A stretch of 64,000 nt of DNA from Roseimicrobium gellanilyticum. GTDB lineage: Bacteria > Verrucomicrobiota > Verrucomicrobiia > Verrucomicrobiales > Verrucomicrobiaceae. A model generated the notes under the pieces. The model saw only the letters and a program-made list of their open reading frames with translations, was not told where the DNA came from and did no database searches. The translations under genes and the position numbers were made by a program. The stretch is from positions 1 through 64,000 of the forward strand of contig NZ_QNRR01000013.1 in the NCBI RefSeq assembly GCF_003315205.1. Reading direction: 5' to 3'. Of this stretch, positions 1-9,672 are shown piece after piece (within the stretch, counting starts at the first letter, position 1; the number at the start of each line of letters is the position of its first letter).

Positions 1-544
1 TCAGTGAGCGAAATTTCTTCTTCGCCGGGAGGCCCTCGGAAGCGTCTCGCCGCCGAGAAGTAGCAGAGAGGGCGAGGCATGGCGCTCTGTCGCAAAGAAA
101 ACGACGCTCTGCTCAGAGCGTCCCCCGCTCGATGCAGGTGAGCACCTTGCCCAGTCCCGTCAGTCCAAGGTTCACGCTCTTGGTCGCCATAGTAGCCGCA
201 GCTCGCTGAACACGAATTGCGATATACACTCCTCTAAGCTCGAAGGTTATCCGCAATCCCGCGCAAAAGGAGCGACGGAAGAAGCCCTAGCCCCGGGGAT
301 TTCAATGGGTCCTGACCCACATACGACTCCGCTCAATTTGAGACGGATCGGGAGGGGTGTGCCCACTGACCGCAACACCGAACCCGAATGTTACAATAAC
401 AGCGATCCGCTGACGACGCGGTGAATGAGATCATCAGGTGGAGCCGTACATGGAAATCCCCCGTCGATCCGCCTGCGCGCTTCACCCCGAGAACCCGGGG
501 TCGAGCAAGAAGGTTGCGCCGGGTGTGTATTGATTTCAGTTCCA
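1..544. other. Non-coding leader region, no convincing gene
   Basis: Only short overlapping frames in several phases are found here, none with a family signature or a signal peptide. A 25-codon minus-strand frame at 113-190 begins MATKSVNLGLTGLGKV, which looks like the start of a Rossmann-type dehydrogenase, and ends at the terminator at 103-122. The remainder is the upstream region of the cytochrome gene that starts at 545. I see no clear promoter. Confidence 0.5.
103..122 (-). terminator. Rho-independent terminator, minus strand
   Basis: A perfect 9-bp inverted repeat (GACGCTCTG, 2-nt loop, CAGAGCGTC) is followed on the minus strand by a T-rich run (GTTTTCTTT). This is the classic form of an intrinsic terminator for transcription running leftwards. 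It lies at the end of a 25-codon open frame (113-190, minus), so it may end a remnant gene. Structure seen directly; function inferred. Confidence 0.5.
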
Positions 545-2986
545 ATGACACGCTCAGTTTTCAACCTTCCAGCCACCCTAGTCGCCAGCCTTGGTCTTGC
601 CAGTGCCGTCGGCGCAGCCGAACCGTTTGACGCCTTCTTGGAGAAGCACTGCATCAGCTGCCATGGCCCCGAGAAGGAGAAGGGGGACCTGCGAATCGAC
701 AAGCTTTCACGCGATTTCAAGCTGGGCGCGGATTCCCATCATTGGGCAGAAGTGATTGAACAGGTCAATTCCGGCGAGATGCCTCCGAAAAAGGAGAAGA
801 AACCGACGCAGGAAGAAATCGAGGCATTCGTCACGGCACTCGACTCGAAAATCAAAGAGGGCCGGGCAGCGCGCATGGCAGCTCGCCCTGCCGTGTCGCA
901 TTACCGCCTGAGCCGCAAAGAGTATCAGAACACGGTCTATGACCTTCTCGGCGTTCGATACGATCCCGCCAAACCGGGTGAGCTGAACGAGGACACACTC
1001 TGGCATGGATTTGAGCGCATCGGCTCGGAGCTGTCGCTTTCGCCGTCGCATGTGGATCGCTATTACCGCGCCGCAGGCACGGTGCTCGACCGTGCTTTCC
1101 CCGCCGCGTCCGGCGAGGCCCGCAAAGTCCGCAAGACGGCGGCGGACCTGCGCTATAGCGGCGGGAAGGACCAGCAGGCAGCGCTGGACCGGTTCGGCAT
1201 CAAACGGCCACTGCGTTACCTCCTCTTCCCTGGCACCGTCCAGAATGCGCTCTCAGCCAACTGGTTCGGCAAGACGGGACCTGAGCACAGCGGCCTCTAC
1301 AAAGTGCGCATCCAGGCCAGCGGCGTCCGTCCGCCCGGTGGCCAGCCCGCGCACTTGAGCATCGGCAAGCGCACCGGGGAGGAGACGGTGGATGGCCTCA
1401 TCGACTTCGACATCACGGCGCCGGAGGACAAGCCGCAGGTGTACGAGTTTGAGGTGTTTCTCGAAATGCCGGCATCGCTGGACTTCTGCGTCGTGGCCAC
1501 CGATGTGGTGGATAGAAGGAGTGGTGCAGCCTTCCGCAACGCGCTCTCCAGCCGGGGAGGCTACATCTTCACGCACAGCAGCGAGACCCTGCTCCTGAAC
1601 CCAAATGCCCCGCAGATGTTCGACGGCAAGGGGAACGGCCTCTTCTCCACGGTCCTCCTCGACTGGATCGAATGGGAGGGACCATTGGAAACAGACGCGG
1701 AAAAATCCCTCCGCAAGAATCTGGTGCCGGCCGACGACGCGACGCCCGAGGTGGTCGCGGAGCATCTGCAGCGCTTCGCTGAGCGTGCCTGGCGCCGGGC
1801 GGTGAACAAGGAGGAGCTGGAGGACTATCTGAAATCCTATCGCGAGGAGCGCGAAGCAGGCGAAAAGCCGGCCGAGGCCTATCGCGTGGCGATGCAGGGC
1901 GTGCTGACCTCCCGCAACTTCCTCTACATCGTGGAAGGCTCGCCGGAGGCCCGCGAGAAGCTCACCGACCTGGAACTCGCCTCACGGCTCTCGTATTTCC
2001 TGTGGAGCTCCATGCCGGATGACGCCCTCTTCACCGCAGCAAAGGGTGGCACCCTGAACGGCGAGGGACTGAAAAAAGAGGTCGACCGCATTTTGACGGA
2101 CAGCCGGATCAATCGCTTCGTCGATGACTTCTCCCGCCAGTGGCTGCAGCTGCACCGCGTGGGCATGTTCCCGCCTGATAAGAAGCTCTACCCCACCTAC
2201 GACCGGTGGCTGGAGACCAGCATGCGGGAAGAGCCGGTGGAGTTCTTCCGTGAAGTGTTGGTGAAGAACCTCCCCATGGAGAGCTTCCTCGATTCCGACT
2301 GGACCATGGCCAATTCGCGGCTCTGCGATTTCTACGGTCTGCCAGAGCCGAAGACGGATGCCTTCCAGCGCGTCTCGCTCAAGCCCGAAGATCGTCGCGG
2401 TGGCCTGCTCACCATGGGCGCATCGCTTGGGCTCACCTCCGACGGCACGCGCCACCGCCCCGTGCACCGTGGCGTCTGGCTCAGCGAAGTGATCTTCGCC
2501 AAGACGCCGCCACCACCGCCGGCCAACGTGCCCGCGATCGAACCCAATCCTCCTACAAGCGCCAAGGCTACCCTCCGCGAAAAACTGGAGGCGCACCGCG
2601 ACAACGCCAACTGCTCCGCCTGCCACGCGAAGATCGACCCGCTGGGCATTGCATGGGACAACTACGATGCCATCGGCCAGTGGCGCACCCATGAAAAAGT
2701 CGCCGCAGGAACCGGCGCGGACCCCATGGTGAATCCCGCCGGCGAGATGCCCGACGGTCGCCACTTCAAGGATCCCAACGAATTCAAGCGGCTCTTGATC
2801 GAGGACCGTGACAAGTTCGTTCAGGCCTTCATCGAACACCTTTCCACCTACGGCCTCCGCCGCGTGCTCACCGTGGATGACGAAGACGACATCGCGGCCA
2901 TCGCCGCAGAAGCGAAGAAAAACAAATACGGCGTGAAGGACATCGTCCGCGCCGTGGCGGTCTCCAACCTCATGCGCAAACGCTAA
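545..2986 (+). CDS. DUF1592-family planctomycete-type cytochrome c domain protein
   Basis: An 813-residue exported protein. I chose ATG 545 because it gives a clean signal peptide ending near Ala-Ala-Glu (residues 24-26); the longer frame from 425 only adds a low-complexity N-terminus. A heme-binding CISCH motif (residues 36-40) marks a planctomycete-type cytochrome c domain. Regions with the features of DUF1587, DUF1595, DUF1592, DUF1588 and DUF1585 follow. A second CSACH motif lies near residue 690 within the DUF1588 segment, next to the typical '[13 protein letters not shown]' signature. Such proteins are almost always paired with a DUF1552 protein, as here (39-bp gap). They are thought to be periplasmic and redox-linked, but their substrate is not established. 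The family call is secure and the function is open. Confidence 0.92.
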   Translation: MTRSVFNLPATLVASLGLASAVGAAEPFDAFLEKHCISCHGPEKEKGDLRIDKLSRDFKLGADSHHWAEVIEQVNSGEMPPKKEKKPTQEEIEAFVTALDSKIKEGRAARMAARPAVSHYRLSRKEYQNTVYDLLGVRYDPAKPGELNEDTLWHGFERIGSELSLSPSHVDRYYRAAGTVLDRAFPAASGEARKVRKTAADLRYSGGKDQQAALDRFGIKRPLRYLLFPGTVQNALSANWFGKTGPEHSGLYKVRIQASGVRPPGGQPAHLSIGKRTGEETVDGLIDFDITAPEDKPQVYEFEVFLEMPASLDFCVVATDVVDRRSGAAFRNALSSRGGYIFTHSSETLLLNPNAPQMFDGKGNGLFSTVLLDWIEWEGPLETDAEKSLRKNLVPADDATPEVVAEHLQRFAERAWRRAVNKEELEDYLKSYREEREAGEKPAEAYRVAMQGVLTSRNFLYIVEGSPEAREKLTDLELASRLSYFLWSSMPDDALFTAAKGGTLNGEGLKKEVDRILTDSRINRFVDDFSRQWLQLHRVGMFPPDKKLYPTYDRWLETSMREEPVEFFREVLVKNLPMESFLDSDWTMANSRLCDFYGLPEPKTDAFQRVSLKPEDRRGGLLTMGASLGLTSDGTRHRPVHRGVWLSEVIFAKTPPPPPANVPAIEPNPPTSAKATLREKLEAHRDNANCSACHAKIDPLGIAWDNYDAIGQWRTHEKVAAGTGADPMVNPAGEMPDGRHFKDPNEFKRLLIEDRDKFVQAFIEHLSTYGLRRVLTVDDEDDIAAIAAEAKKNKYGVKDIVRAVAVSNLMRKR

Positions 2987-3025
2987 CGCTCGCTCCGCAA
3001 TCTCCCCTCTTTAAAATCCGATACT

Positions 3026-4408
3026 ATGAGCAACTACCTGTCCCAATCCTGGCTGATCGACCGCCGCCATGCCCTCAAGGCATTGGGCTCTTTCATCTCG
3101 CTGCCTCTGCTGGAGTGCATGGTCCCGAGACAGGCGGCGGCAGCCGCGGCGATCACTGAAACGCCCAAGCGCAGCGCGTTCATCTATCTGGCGAACGGCG
3201 TGCATTCGCTGAACTACCAGATCACCACGTCGGGGAAGGACTACAAGTTTTCTCATTCGCTCAAGCCCTTGGAGAAGCATCGCCAGAGCATCACGCCCAT
3301 CAGCGGTCTGCACCACCCGGGCAGCCTGAGCCATCACCACAACTGCATCAATGTGTGGCTGACCGGCGGCAAGCTCGGACCTTCGGACAAGAACACCATC
3401 TCGGTGGACCAGAAGATGGCGGAGATCACCGCGCAGCATACGCGCTATCCGTCTTTGGAAGTTGCTATCACGCAGGAATCTCTCGCGTGGACGGCGGACG
3501 GAGTGCGCCTGCCTGCGATGCGTCGCTGCAGTGAGATCTTTGCCTCGATGTTCGCAGAACCCAAGGGCGGTATCGCAGCCCAGCGCCGCGCCTTGCGCCG
3601 CAAGGGCAGCGTGCTGGATGACAACCTCGCCGAGGTGCGTCGCCTGGAGAAGCAAATGGGCAAGCAGGACAAGGGACGCATGGATCAATACCTCACGTCC
3701 GTGCGTGAGGCCGAAATCCGCACGCGACGGGCTGATGCCTGGCTGGATACACCGCTCCCGGTCATCTCCGAAGCCGACCGCCAGCGCACCAATCGCGACA
3801 TCCCCGACACCAAGGCGGGTGATTATTTCCGCACGGTCTATGACCTCATGGTGCTTGCATTCCAGACGGATGTGACCCGCGTGGCCACCTTCAGCCTCGG
3901 TGGTGAGGGTCAGGCGATTTCCATTCCTGAAATCGGCATCACGGAGTCACGCCACCAGCTCAGCCACCACGGCGGTGACCCGGGCTATATGGAGAAGCTC
4001 ACCAACTACGACACCTTCGCCATCGAGCAGTACAGCTACTTCCTCACGAGGCTGGAGGAAACCAAGGACCTCAGCGGCAAATCGTTGCTCGGCTCCACCA
4101 TGTCCCTTTTCGGCAGCGGCATGTCCTACGGTCACAGCCATGGCAATGCCAACCTCCCGCTCGTGCTCGCCGGTGGCTCGGACCTCGGCTTGAAGCACGG
4201 CCAGCATCTGGACTTCAACAAGGAGGCTGCAGGATTCCAAGGTTATGCGCTCAACGCAGCCGGAGCGCTCACCAGCGCGCACTATCAGGTCTGCAGCCGC
4301 CCCGTGAACACCGACGCTCACATGAGCAATCTGCTCCTCCTCATGGCCCAGCGCATGGGCGTGGAGACGGACAAGTTCGGCGACAGCAACAAGGTGATCG
4401 CGCTGTGA
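3026..4408 (+). CDS. DUF1552 family secreted protein, partner of the DUF1592 cytochrome
   Basis: A 460-residue protein with a Tat-type leader: an RRHALKAL motif around residues 13-20, then a hydrophobic stretch ending in an Ala-rich segment near residue 43. The body has the DUF1552 pattern, including 'LANGVH' and a His-rich 'SHHHNC' segment near residue 110, and a late '[22 protein letters not shown]' like region. It resembles the sulfatase/alkaline-phosphatase-like folds of DUF1501/DUF1552 proteins. It follows the DUF1592 cytochrome by 39 bp on the same strand, so the two are probably one operon. Export by Tat suggests that it folds with a cofactor or metal in the cytoplasm. Substrate unknown. 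Confidence 0.9.
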   Translation: MSNYLSQSWLIDRRHALKALGSFISLPLLECMVPRQAAAAAAITETPKRSAFIYLANGVHSLNYQITTSGKDYKFSHSLKPLEKHRQSITPISGLHHPGSLSHHHNCINVWLTGGKLGPSDKNTISVDQKMAEITAQHTRYPSLEVAITQESLAWTADGVRLPAMRRCSEIFASMFAEPKGGIAAQRRALRRKGSVLDDNLAEVRRLEKQMGKQDKGRMDQYLTSVREAEIRTRRADAWLDTPLPVISEADRQRTNRDIPDTKAGDYFRTVYDLMVLAFQTDVTRVATFSLGGEGQAISIPEIGITESRHQLSHHGGDPGYMEKLTNYDTFAIEQYSYFLTRLEETKDLSGKSLLGSTMSLFGSGMSYGHSHGNANLPLVLAGGSDLGLKHGQHLDFNKEAAGFQGYALNAAGALTSAHYQVCSRPVNTDAHMSNLLLLMAQRMGVETDKFGDSNKVIAL

Positions 4409-4417
4409 GGTGAGCGC

Positions 4418-4545
4418 ATGGAGTGATGGAGTAGTGGAATCATGGAGTGATGGGAGCCACATCGTTTCATCACTCCAAAACTCCATCATCCCATTGCTCC
4501 GTTATTCCAATACTCCATTGCTCCTCCACTCCACTACTCCCTCTC
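4418..4545. repeat. Array of short GGAGTNATGG / TCCATTACTCC units, copy 1
   Basis: The gap upstream of the next gene consists of degenerate 9-11 bp units reading GGAGTGATGG on the left and ATCACTCC, ATTGCTCC or ACTACTCC on the right. The two halves are inverted to each other, for example GGAGTGATG at 4444-4452 against CATCACTCC at 4468-4476. The RNA could fold into a long imperfect hairpin. Related arrays occur at 5857-5920 and 15540-15572, each just upstream of a plus-strand gene. Confidence 0.75.
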
Positions 4546-4549
4546 TCCG

Positions 4550-5848
4550 ATGATCCGTGCCCCCTGGCTTCTGGCCCTGTGCCTCGGCCTCTCCTTCTCC
4601 ACAAACGCCGCCCACGCACAACAAGGAACAAAGAACCAAGTACCAGGAACTGATGTGTTCCGTCCCGAAGCGGGGAAGTTTCCTCCTCTTGAGAAGGCGC
4701 ATACCTACCGGGGTGAACTCGTGTTCGTGGATCACGTCAACCGCCGTGGCAGCGTCCGCGTGCAGGGTGAGGGCGGCACGTACTTCCGCAATGCCCCGCA
4801 GCCCTTCGCGCTTCTGCCATATGCCGTGGTGCGCTATCACGGTGCGCCGGCGGATCTGAGGGACATCCCGCTTGGCACCGTAATGCACGTCCGCGGCTTT
4901 CTCCCGCCGGACCCGAAGCTCTCCGCCGTGCCGGTGTTGCCCGTCGATAACAAGAACAAGATCGCGGGCTACAGCGGCACTGGTGTCGCGCCAGCCGAGA
5001 ACCACATCCTCCTCCTGGAAGACGAACCCAGCCACTGCCAGCGCGAAGGTCTCGCTTGGAAGCTGAAGGAAGTGGACGTCAAGGACAACGAGGGCATGAT
5101 CATGGCCAGCCTCGCACCGAAGACGGGCACCGGTGGCGACAGCAAAGCAACCGAGGAAAAGCTCACCTTTGACGCCGCCACCCGCGTCTGGCGCGGTCGC
5201 GAATGCCTGAGCATCGCCGACCTGATCGCAGAGGGAGCCTGGCCATCGAGTGGCAAGAAAGCACTCGATGGCCAGTCCGTGTTGCTCGGGATCACCTGGA
5301 GGCCCACGCCCGATGGTGTATTCACCCGCTTCCACATCTCGGACATCTGGCTGGACGACGCCGCCACACAACGTGCCGCGCAGAATCAAACCGAGCTGAA
5401 CAAAGCTTTCATCCGCAGCCGCTGGATGCCAGCTTGGGTGGACAATGTGGAGTATGGCAAGTTCGGTCGCGCCACGGTGACCGTGACCTTGTTCGGAGGC
5501 ATGGATCCTTCCCTGTATGCCGACTTCAAGAAGGGCGGACAGGTGCTGGTGAATGGAGCCGAGAATACCTTGAAGCACGCCGGAGGCGGATACGGCCCCG
5601 CGCACATGGCTTCCAAAGGCCCCATCCTCAACGTCACGAAGATCGAGGGAGAGGCCCCTGTGGGCAGCAGTGGCATCCAGGTCAAGTTTGAGACGGACCT
5701 CGTCATCGAAGGCATCCGCCCCACGAGAGTCATCCGCATCCGTCCTTCGGAGTGGCCCCAGGTACAGGTACCCCGCGAGGAATATCTCGGTGACGGCACC
5801 GACGCCGGAGATCGCTTCCCGACCCCGGACATCTTTCCCAAGTACTGA
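4550..5848 (+). CDS. Secreted protein of unknown function, tandem paralog A
   Basis: A 432-residue protein with a Sec signal peptide (hydrophobic core about residues 5-18, cleavage near AHAQ). A short linker follows, then a body that is clearly paralogous to the protein at 7204-8481. The two share FRPEAGKFPPLEKA, YRGELVFVDH, VRYHGAPADLRDIPLGTV, LLLEDEPS.CQREGL, RFHISDIWLDDA, SRWMPAWVD and the C-terminus DRFPTPDIFPKY. I recognise no catalytic motif and no known family. The start is set by the signal peptide and lies directly after the repeat array. The linker segment 'QGTKNQVPGT' is absent from the paralog and looks like a local insertion. Likely periplasmic or surface-located; function unknown. 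Confidence 0.85.
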   Translation: MIRAPWLLALCLGLSFSTNAAHAQQGTKNQVPGTDVFRPEAGKFPPLEKAHTYRGELVFVDHVNRRGSVRVQGEGGTYFRNAPQPFALLPYAVVRYHGAPADLRDIPLGTVMHVRGFLPPDPKLSAVPVLPVDNKNKIAGYSGTGVAPAENHILLLEDEPSHCQREGLAWKLKEVDVKDNEGMIMASLAPKTGTGGDSKATEEKLTFDAATRVWRGRECLSIADLIAEGAWPSSGKKALDGQSVLLGITWRPTPDGVFTRFHISDIWLDDAATQRAAQNQTELNKAFIRSRWMPAWVDNVEYGKFGRATVTVTLFGGMDPSLYADFKKGGQVLVNGAENTLKHAGGGYGPAHMASKGPILNVTKIEGEAPVGSSGIQVKFETDLVIEGIRPTRVIRIRPSEWPQVQVPREEYLGDGTDAGDRFPTPDIFPKY

Positions 5849-5856
5849 CGCCGCCT

Positions 5857-5920
5857 GGAGTAACGGAGTATTGGAATTCCACAACTCCAGCACTCCATTA
5901 CTCCACCGCTCCCTCGCTCC
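5857..5920. repeat. GGAGTNATGG array, copy 2
   Basis: An 18-bp imperfect inverted repeat (GGAGTAACGGAGTATTGG at 5857-5874 against CCAGCACTCCATTACTCC at 5887-5904, 15 of 18 matching), then further CGCTCC units. It is the same family as the array at 4418-4545. It lies between paralog A and the LRR gene and could act as a terminator or mRNA-stability hairpin, though it lacks a T-tract. Confidence 0.7.
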
Positions 5921-5928
5921 CTTTCCTC

Positions 5929-6936
5929 ATGAAGTCACCCGCTGCGCTCTTCTGCGCCCTCACCACTCTCGCGTGCTCGACCACGGCCTTCGCCCTCGAC
6001 CCTCATGTCGAAGCGGTCATCCGCACCGTGGAAGGCGCCAAGGGCAAAGTCGAAAAGACCGAGGACGGCCAGAGTCTCAAGCTTGTCGATCTCGCCGTGC
6101 CCAACACCGGCCCGCATGATCATCGCAAGGACGATCCCTATGACGCGGCTTTCTTCGAGCACCTCGGCCACATCACCACGCTCGAATCGCTCAACGTCAT
6201 CTCCACCAAGTTCAACGACGAGTGGATGCCACACATCGCGAAGCTTACCAAGCTCAAGACCCTGCGATTCACGAACAACGGCAAGCTCACAGACGCGGGC
6301 ATGGTGCAACTCGCCGGACTGAAGGATCTGGAGAGCTTCTCCTTCGTCGGCACCGCCATCACCGGCAAAGCCTATGCGAAGTTTGAGGGCTTCACCAAGC
6401 TCACCCGCGTGAGCCATCGCGGCAGCAAGATTGATGACGAAGGCTTGAAGGAACTCTGCGACCACCTGCCCAACCTCGAAAGCATCAGCCTCGCACATGC
6501 AAAATTCACCGATGCCGGAGCTCCGAACCTTGCGAAGCTCGTTAAGCTCAAGAGCCTCGAACTGGGAGCACTCGCTACGCCTGCTGCGTTGAGGAACATC
6601 ACCGCGCTGCCACTCGAAAACCTCCAGCTCGGCGAAGGTTTCGACAAATCGGAATCCCTGCCCATCATCAAGGAGATCAAATCGCTGAAGCGACTCACGC
6701 TCACGAACTGCAAGACCACTACCGAGGACGATCTCAAGCTGCTCGCCACCATGACGCAGCTCGAGTCTCTGGAGTTCGGCCACCTTGAGATGACCGATGC
6801 ACTTCTGTCGCAACTGACCGCCTTCACGTTCCTCAAGGAATTGAAGTTCTATTACCCGAAACGTTACTCCCCCGAGACCCAGGCCAGGATCCAAGCCGCA
6901 GTACCCAAGGTCGCTGTGAAGTTTACTCCGCAGTAG
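5929..6936 (+). CDS. Secreted leucine-rich repeat protein
   Basis: A 335-residue protein with a Sec signal peptide (residues 1-22, ending ALA-L). From about residue 70 it carries consecutive leucine-rich repeats of roughly 24 residues, with phrases such as LESLNVIST.F, LTKLKTLRFTNNGKLTDAGM, LKDLESFSFVGTAIT and LVKLKSLELGALAT. This is the 'L..L..L.L......T/D.G' pattern of cysteine-containing-type bacterial LRR proteins common in PVC bacteria. It likely binds a protein or surface ligand outside the cytoplasm. It sits between two paralogous secreted proteins and is probably transcribed with paralog A. No enzymatic domain is seen. Confidence 0.88.
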   Translation: MKSPAALFCALTTLACSTTAFALDPHVEAVIRTVEGAKGKVEKTEDGQSLKLVDLAVPNTGPHDHRKDDPYDAAFFEHLGHITTLESLNVISTKFNDEWMPHIAKLTKLKTLRFTNNGKLTDAGMVQLAGLKDLESFSFVGTAITGKAYAKFEGFTKLTRVSHRGSKIDDEGLKELCDHLPNLESISLAHAKFTDAGAPNLAKLVKLKSLELGALATPAALRNITALPLENLQLGEGFDKSESLPIIKEIKSLKRLTLTNCKTTTEDDLKLLATMTQLESLEFGHLEMTDALLSQLTAFTFLKELKFYYPKRYSPETQARIQAAVPKVAVKFTPQ

Positions 6937-7046
6937 TTCCCTGTTCCTCGCAGCCCGTTGAGACGTTGAATCCACAATGCCTTCCCGTCACTTAAACTCC
7001 AGGCAACGCTCACGACACTCCTCTGATCTATCGTATGGCGAGCCCA

Positions 7047-7106
7047 ATCACCGGTGGGGAGCCGCTGCGCCGGCTTCCTAATCAGGTGGGCGGAGGAGGT
7101 GTGGAA
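7047..7106 (+). repeat. Dispersed ~60-70 bp repeat, copy 1
   Basis: This stretch matches 17587-17647 with only a few differences. Shared blocks are AATCACCGGT.GGG, CGCTGCGCCGGC and GTGGGCGGAGG.GGTGTGGAAC. In this copy the downstream inverted arm is degenerate (CTCCGCTCCGCC near 7139-7150). Neither copy is near a transposase, so it is a candidate non-autonomous element remnant. It lies in the gap between the LRR gene and paralog B. Confidence 0.7.
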
Positions 7107-7203
7107 CGAACGCGTGGCAAGACGCTGGCACACATATGCTCCGCTCCGCCGAACTACTCGCCTTGCCAGAAAGCTGCCCTTTAAAAAACAGGAACCAGGC
7201 ACA

Positions 7204-8481
7204 ATGGACATGAACCGCGTCATCCTTCTCCTCACCCTCACCTCCCTTCTGTACGCCCACGCCACCGCTGCCGCAGACGAACCGTTCCGTCCTGAGGCTG
7301 GCAAGTTCCCCCCATTGGAAAAAGCCTATTCCTATCGCGGTGAGCTGGTGTTCGTAGATCACGCAAACCGTCGCGGCAGCATTCGCGTACAGGGGAATGG
7401 CGTATTTCGCCGGAATGAGCCGCATCCTTTTGCCATGCTTCCCTACGGCATGGTTCGTTATCACGGCGCACCCGCGGATCTTCGGGACATTCCGCTCGGG
7501 ACCGTGCTGCACGTCCGTGCCTTCCTTCCCCCCGATCCGAAGATCTCCGCCGTACCCGTGCTACCGGTCGACAGCAAGGACAAACGATCCAGCTACGGCG
7601 ACATCGGCTCTGCCCCCGCGGAGAACCACGTTCTCCTCCTCGAAGACGAACCCAGCCGCTGCCAGCGCGAGGGTTTGGTCTGGAAGCTCAAGGAACTGGA
7701 ACTCAAAAACAACGAGGGCACGATCGTCGCCAGTCGCGAGCCGAAAGCTGGTCCGGGCGGAGACAGCAAGGTCAGCGAAGAAACCCTGAGCTTCGATGCC
7801 GCCACACGCATCTGGCGTGGTCGCGAATGCCTTGAGATCTCCGACCTGATCGCAGAGGGAGCCTGGCCCGCGAGTGGAAAGAAATTGCTCAATGGCCAAG
7901 CCGTCCTGCTGGGGATCACGTGGAAGCCCACACTCGGCGGTGTGTTCACCCGCTTCCACATCTCAGACATCTGGCTGGACGATGCCTCCATGCAACGCGC
8001 GGCGAAGAATCAGACTGAGACACACAAGGCTTTCATCCGCAGCCGCTGGATGCCTGCATGGGTGGATGCCGTAGAGTATGGCAAGTTCGGTCGCGCCACG
8101 GTGACCGCAACCCTGTTCGGTGGCATGGACGTTTCTCTCTACGACGATTACAAGAAGAACCGCCGGGTGTTGGTGAATGGCGTAGAGAACACCTTGAAAC
8201 ACACGGAAGGCGGCACCTCCGGCCCCACACAGATGGCCTCACAAGGCTCCATCCTCGATGTCACGCAAGCGACCGGAGAGCCCCCCTTGGGCAGCAGCGG
8301 CATTCAGGTCCGCTTTGAGACGGACCTCATCACCGAAGGCATCCGCCCCACCCGCATCATCCGCATTCGCCCCGCCAGCTGGCCCGATGTCCACATGCCC
8401 CGCGAGGAATACCTCAACAGCGGCGGCACCTTCAGCCACGAAGACCGCTTCCCGACGCCGGATATTTTTCCGAAGTACTAA
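7204..8481 (+). CDS. Secreted protein of unknown function, tandem paralog B
   Basis: A 425-residue paralog of the protein at 4550-5848, similar across nearly the full length. ATG 7204 was chosen because it places a Sec signal peptide (hydrophobic residues about 4-18, cleavage near ATAAADE) at the N-terminus; the longer frame from 7054 runs through the dispersed repeat. The conserved C-terminus DRFPTPDIFPKY is identical to that of paralog A. Differences concentrate in the N-terminal linker and in the final 20 residues before the shared tail. No known domain is recognised. Duplication around an LRR gene suggests a paralogous module, perhaps surface-exposed. Confidence 0.85.
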   Translation: MDMNRVILLLTLTSLLYAHATAAADEPFRPEAGKFPPLEKAYSYRGELVFVDHANRRGSIRVQGNGVFRRNEPHPFAMLPYGMVRYHGAPADLRDIPLGTVLHVRAFLPPDPKISAVPVLPVDSKDKRSSYGDIGSAPAENHVLLLEDEPSRCQREGLVWKLKELELKNNEGTIVASREPKAGPGGDSKVSEETLSFDAATRIWRGRECLEISDLIAEGAWPASGKKLLNGQAVLLGITWKPTLGGVFTRFHISDIWLDDASMQRAAKNQTETHKAFIRSRWMPAWVDAVEYGKFGRATVTATLFGGMDVSLYDDYKKNRRVLVNGVENTLKHTEGGTSGPTQMASQGSILDVTQATGEPPLGSSGIQVRFETDLITEGIRPTRIIRIRPASWPDVHMPREEYLNSGGTFSHEDRFPTPDIFPKY

Positions 8482-8592
8482 GGTCTTTCCGAGCGGAAAA
8501 GGCATCCACCCTGCTCCTCATCCGCGAGTCCTGCGAGTCGGATGCGGAAGCTTTCGTGCAGCTGGAGCACTACATCACATGGTTGGTCTGAT

Positions 8593-8606
8593 CCTCTCGC
8601 GAGAGG
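8593..8606. promoter_or_regulatory. Perfect 14-bp palindrome upstream of the amidase gene
   Basis: CCTCTCGCGAGAGG is a perfect palindrome 63 bp upstream of the amidase start. A TTGACT hexamer follows at 8612-8617, but no well-spaced -10 partner is evident. The palindrome could be an operator; this is inference only. Confidence 0.25.
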
Positions 8607-8668
8607 TATTGTTGACTGACCCATCCTTGTATTTGTGCAATACTTCCCAAGGTGACGGCCAACAAGAA

Positions 8669-9439
8669 ATGACCACGAGCAAACCGCATCGCAGTTCATT
8701 CCTTCTTCTCTCCAGTGGCATGGCGTTGTTGACGCTGACCTTGCTGCTGGCGAGTTGCAGTTCCTCCTCGTCTGCCTCCAGGGGACCCAGCAGTTCCAGA
8801 CTGGACCAGTGGGGAAATCGAGCGGGGCCAAGCGGCTTTGGCACGGTGGTGGTGGATGCTGGACATGGTGGAAAAGATTCGGGGGCGGTGTCACGCCGCA
8901 CGGGATTGGTGGAGAAGACGCTGACGCTTGACCTGGCGAGGCGTCTCCGCAGTGAATTGCGGGGAAGCTTTCGTGTGGTGATGGTGCGCGATTCGGATGC
9001 GTTTGTGGACCTCGATGACCGCGTTCGTATCGCTAACAAAAAAGACAGCGTCCTCGTCAGCATCCATTTCAACGCAGGCTCGCGGCGACTCGCGGGACCG
9101 GAGACGTACTGGTGGCGGGTGGACAGCTACACCCTGGCGAAGCGTGTGCAGCGTAATCTCACGGGCGTTTCCGCACAGGACAACTCGCGCGGCCTCGTAC
9201 GCCGTCGCCTGAGGCTGACGCGCAATCCGATGGTGCCATGCATCCTCGTCGAGGGTGGTTATATCACCAACGCTCGCGAAGCGAAGTCACTCGCCAACCC
9301 CGCCTATCGTGCGCAACTGGCACGCGCCATCGCTGCAGCGCTGCGTGAGCAGGCCGCCGAGGGTGATGGCAATCTCGGTCCCCTGCCCGCGTTCATCTCC
9401 GCACCACCCAGCCGGCACGGGGATGCGCGCAGCAGTTGA
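8669..9439 (+). CDS. N-acetylmuramoyl-L-alanine amidase (Amidase_3), lipoprotein
   Basis: A 256-residue protein that cleaves the bond between N-acetylmuramic acid and L-alanine in peptidoglycan. ATG 8669 begins a lipoprotein signal peptide with a lipobox ending LLLASC (cysteine near residue 30), followed by a Ser-rich linker, so it is likely anchored to a membrane. The Amidase_3 fold is shown by the zinc ligands: His in VVDAGHGG, Glu in GLVEKTL, His in VSIHFNAG, and the catalytic Glu in CILVEGGYITN. Its length is short, giving only the catalytic domain without LysM or AMIN modules. The earlier in-frame start at 8258 overlaps paralog B and is rejected. Confidence 0.93.
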   Translation: MTTSKPHRSSFLLLSSGMALLTLTLLLASCSSSSSASRGPSSSRLDQWGNRAGPSGFGTVVVDAGHGGKDSGAVSRRTGLVEKTLTLDLARRLRSELRGSFRVVMVRDSDAFVDLDDRVRIANKKDSVLVSIHFNAGSRRLAGPETYWWRVDSYTLAKRVQRNLTGVSAQDNSRGLVRRRLRLTRNPMVPCILVEGGYITNAREAKSLANPAYRAQLARAIAAALREQAAEGDGNLGPLPAFISAPPSRHGDARSS

Positions 9440-9488
9440 TGCCATCAACAATTGAAATGGGTCTTCGCGCCGGAAGCGAGGGGCTGGG

Positions 9489-9655
9489 CAAAGGAGCGTG
9501 GACACTCTTGTCCGCCGTTCCGCAGTGTGGCGACCTCATTCATGTAGAGGCTGCTGGTGACGCTTCTGAAGTAGCTGGTGGAAAGTGGCCTTGCCTGCCA
9601 GGTGAAAGAGCGTGGTGCGTCAGGGATGGCGGACAAGAGTGCCCGCGCTCCTTTG
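9489..9655. mobile_element. MITE-like element with 33-bp inverted arms
   Basis: The left arm 9489-9521 (CAAAGGAGCGTGGACACTCT...) and right arm 9623-9655 are inverted copies matching at about 30 of 33 positions. They enclose roughly 100 bp without a credible gene. The element fills the gap between the convergent amidase and helicase genes. It has no transposase, so if mobile it would depend on another element. Read in the minus direction, the arm encodes the phrase NGGQECPRS. Structure seen directly; mobility inferred. Confidence 0.7.
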
Positions 9656-9672
9656 AAATGCTGCACACAACG

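Noticed and set aside
8612-8643. Promoter TTGACT...CAATAC upstream of the amidase
   Set aside because: The spacing (20 bp or 12 bp to any -10-like hexamer) does not fit a sigma-70 promoter.
8258-8668. N-terminal extension of the amidase frame
   Set aside because: It overlaps paralog B and lacks export features; the lipoprotein leader starts at 8669.
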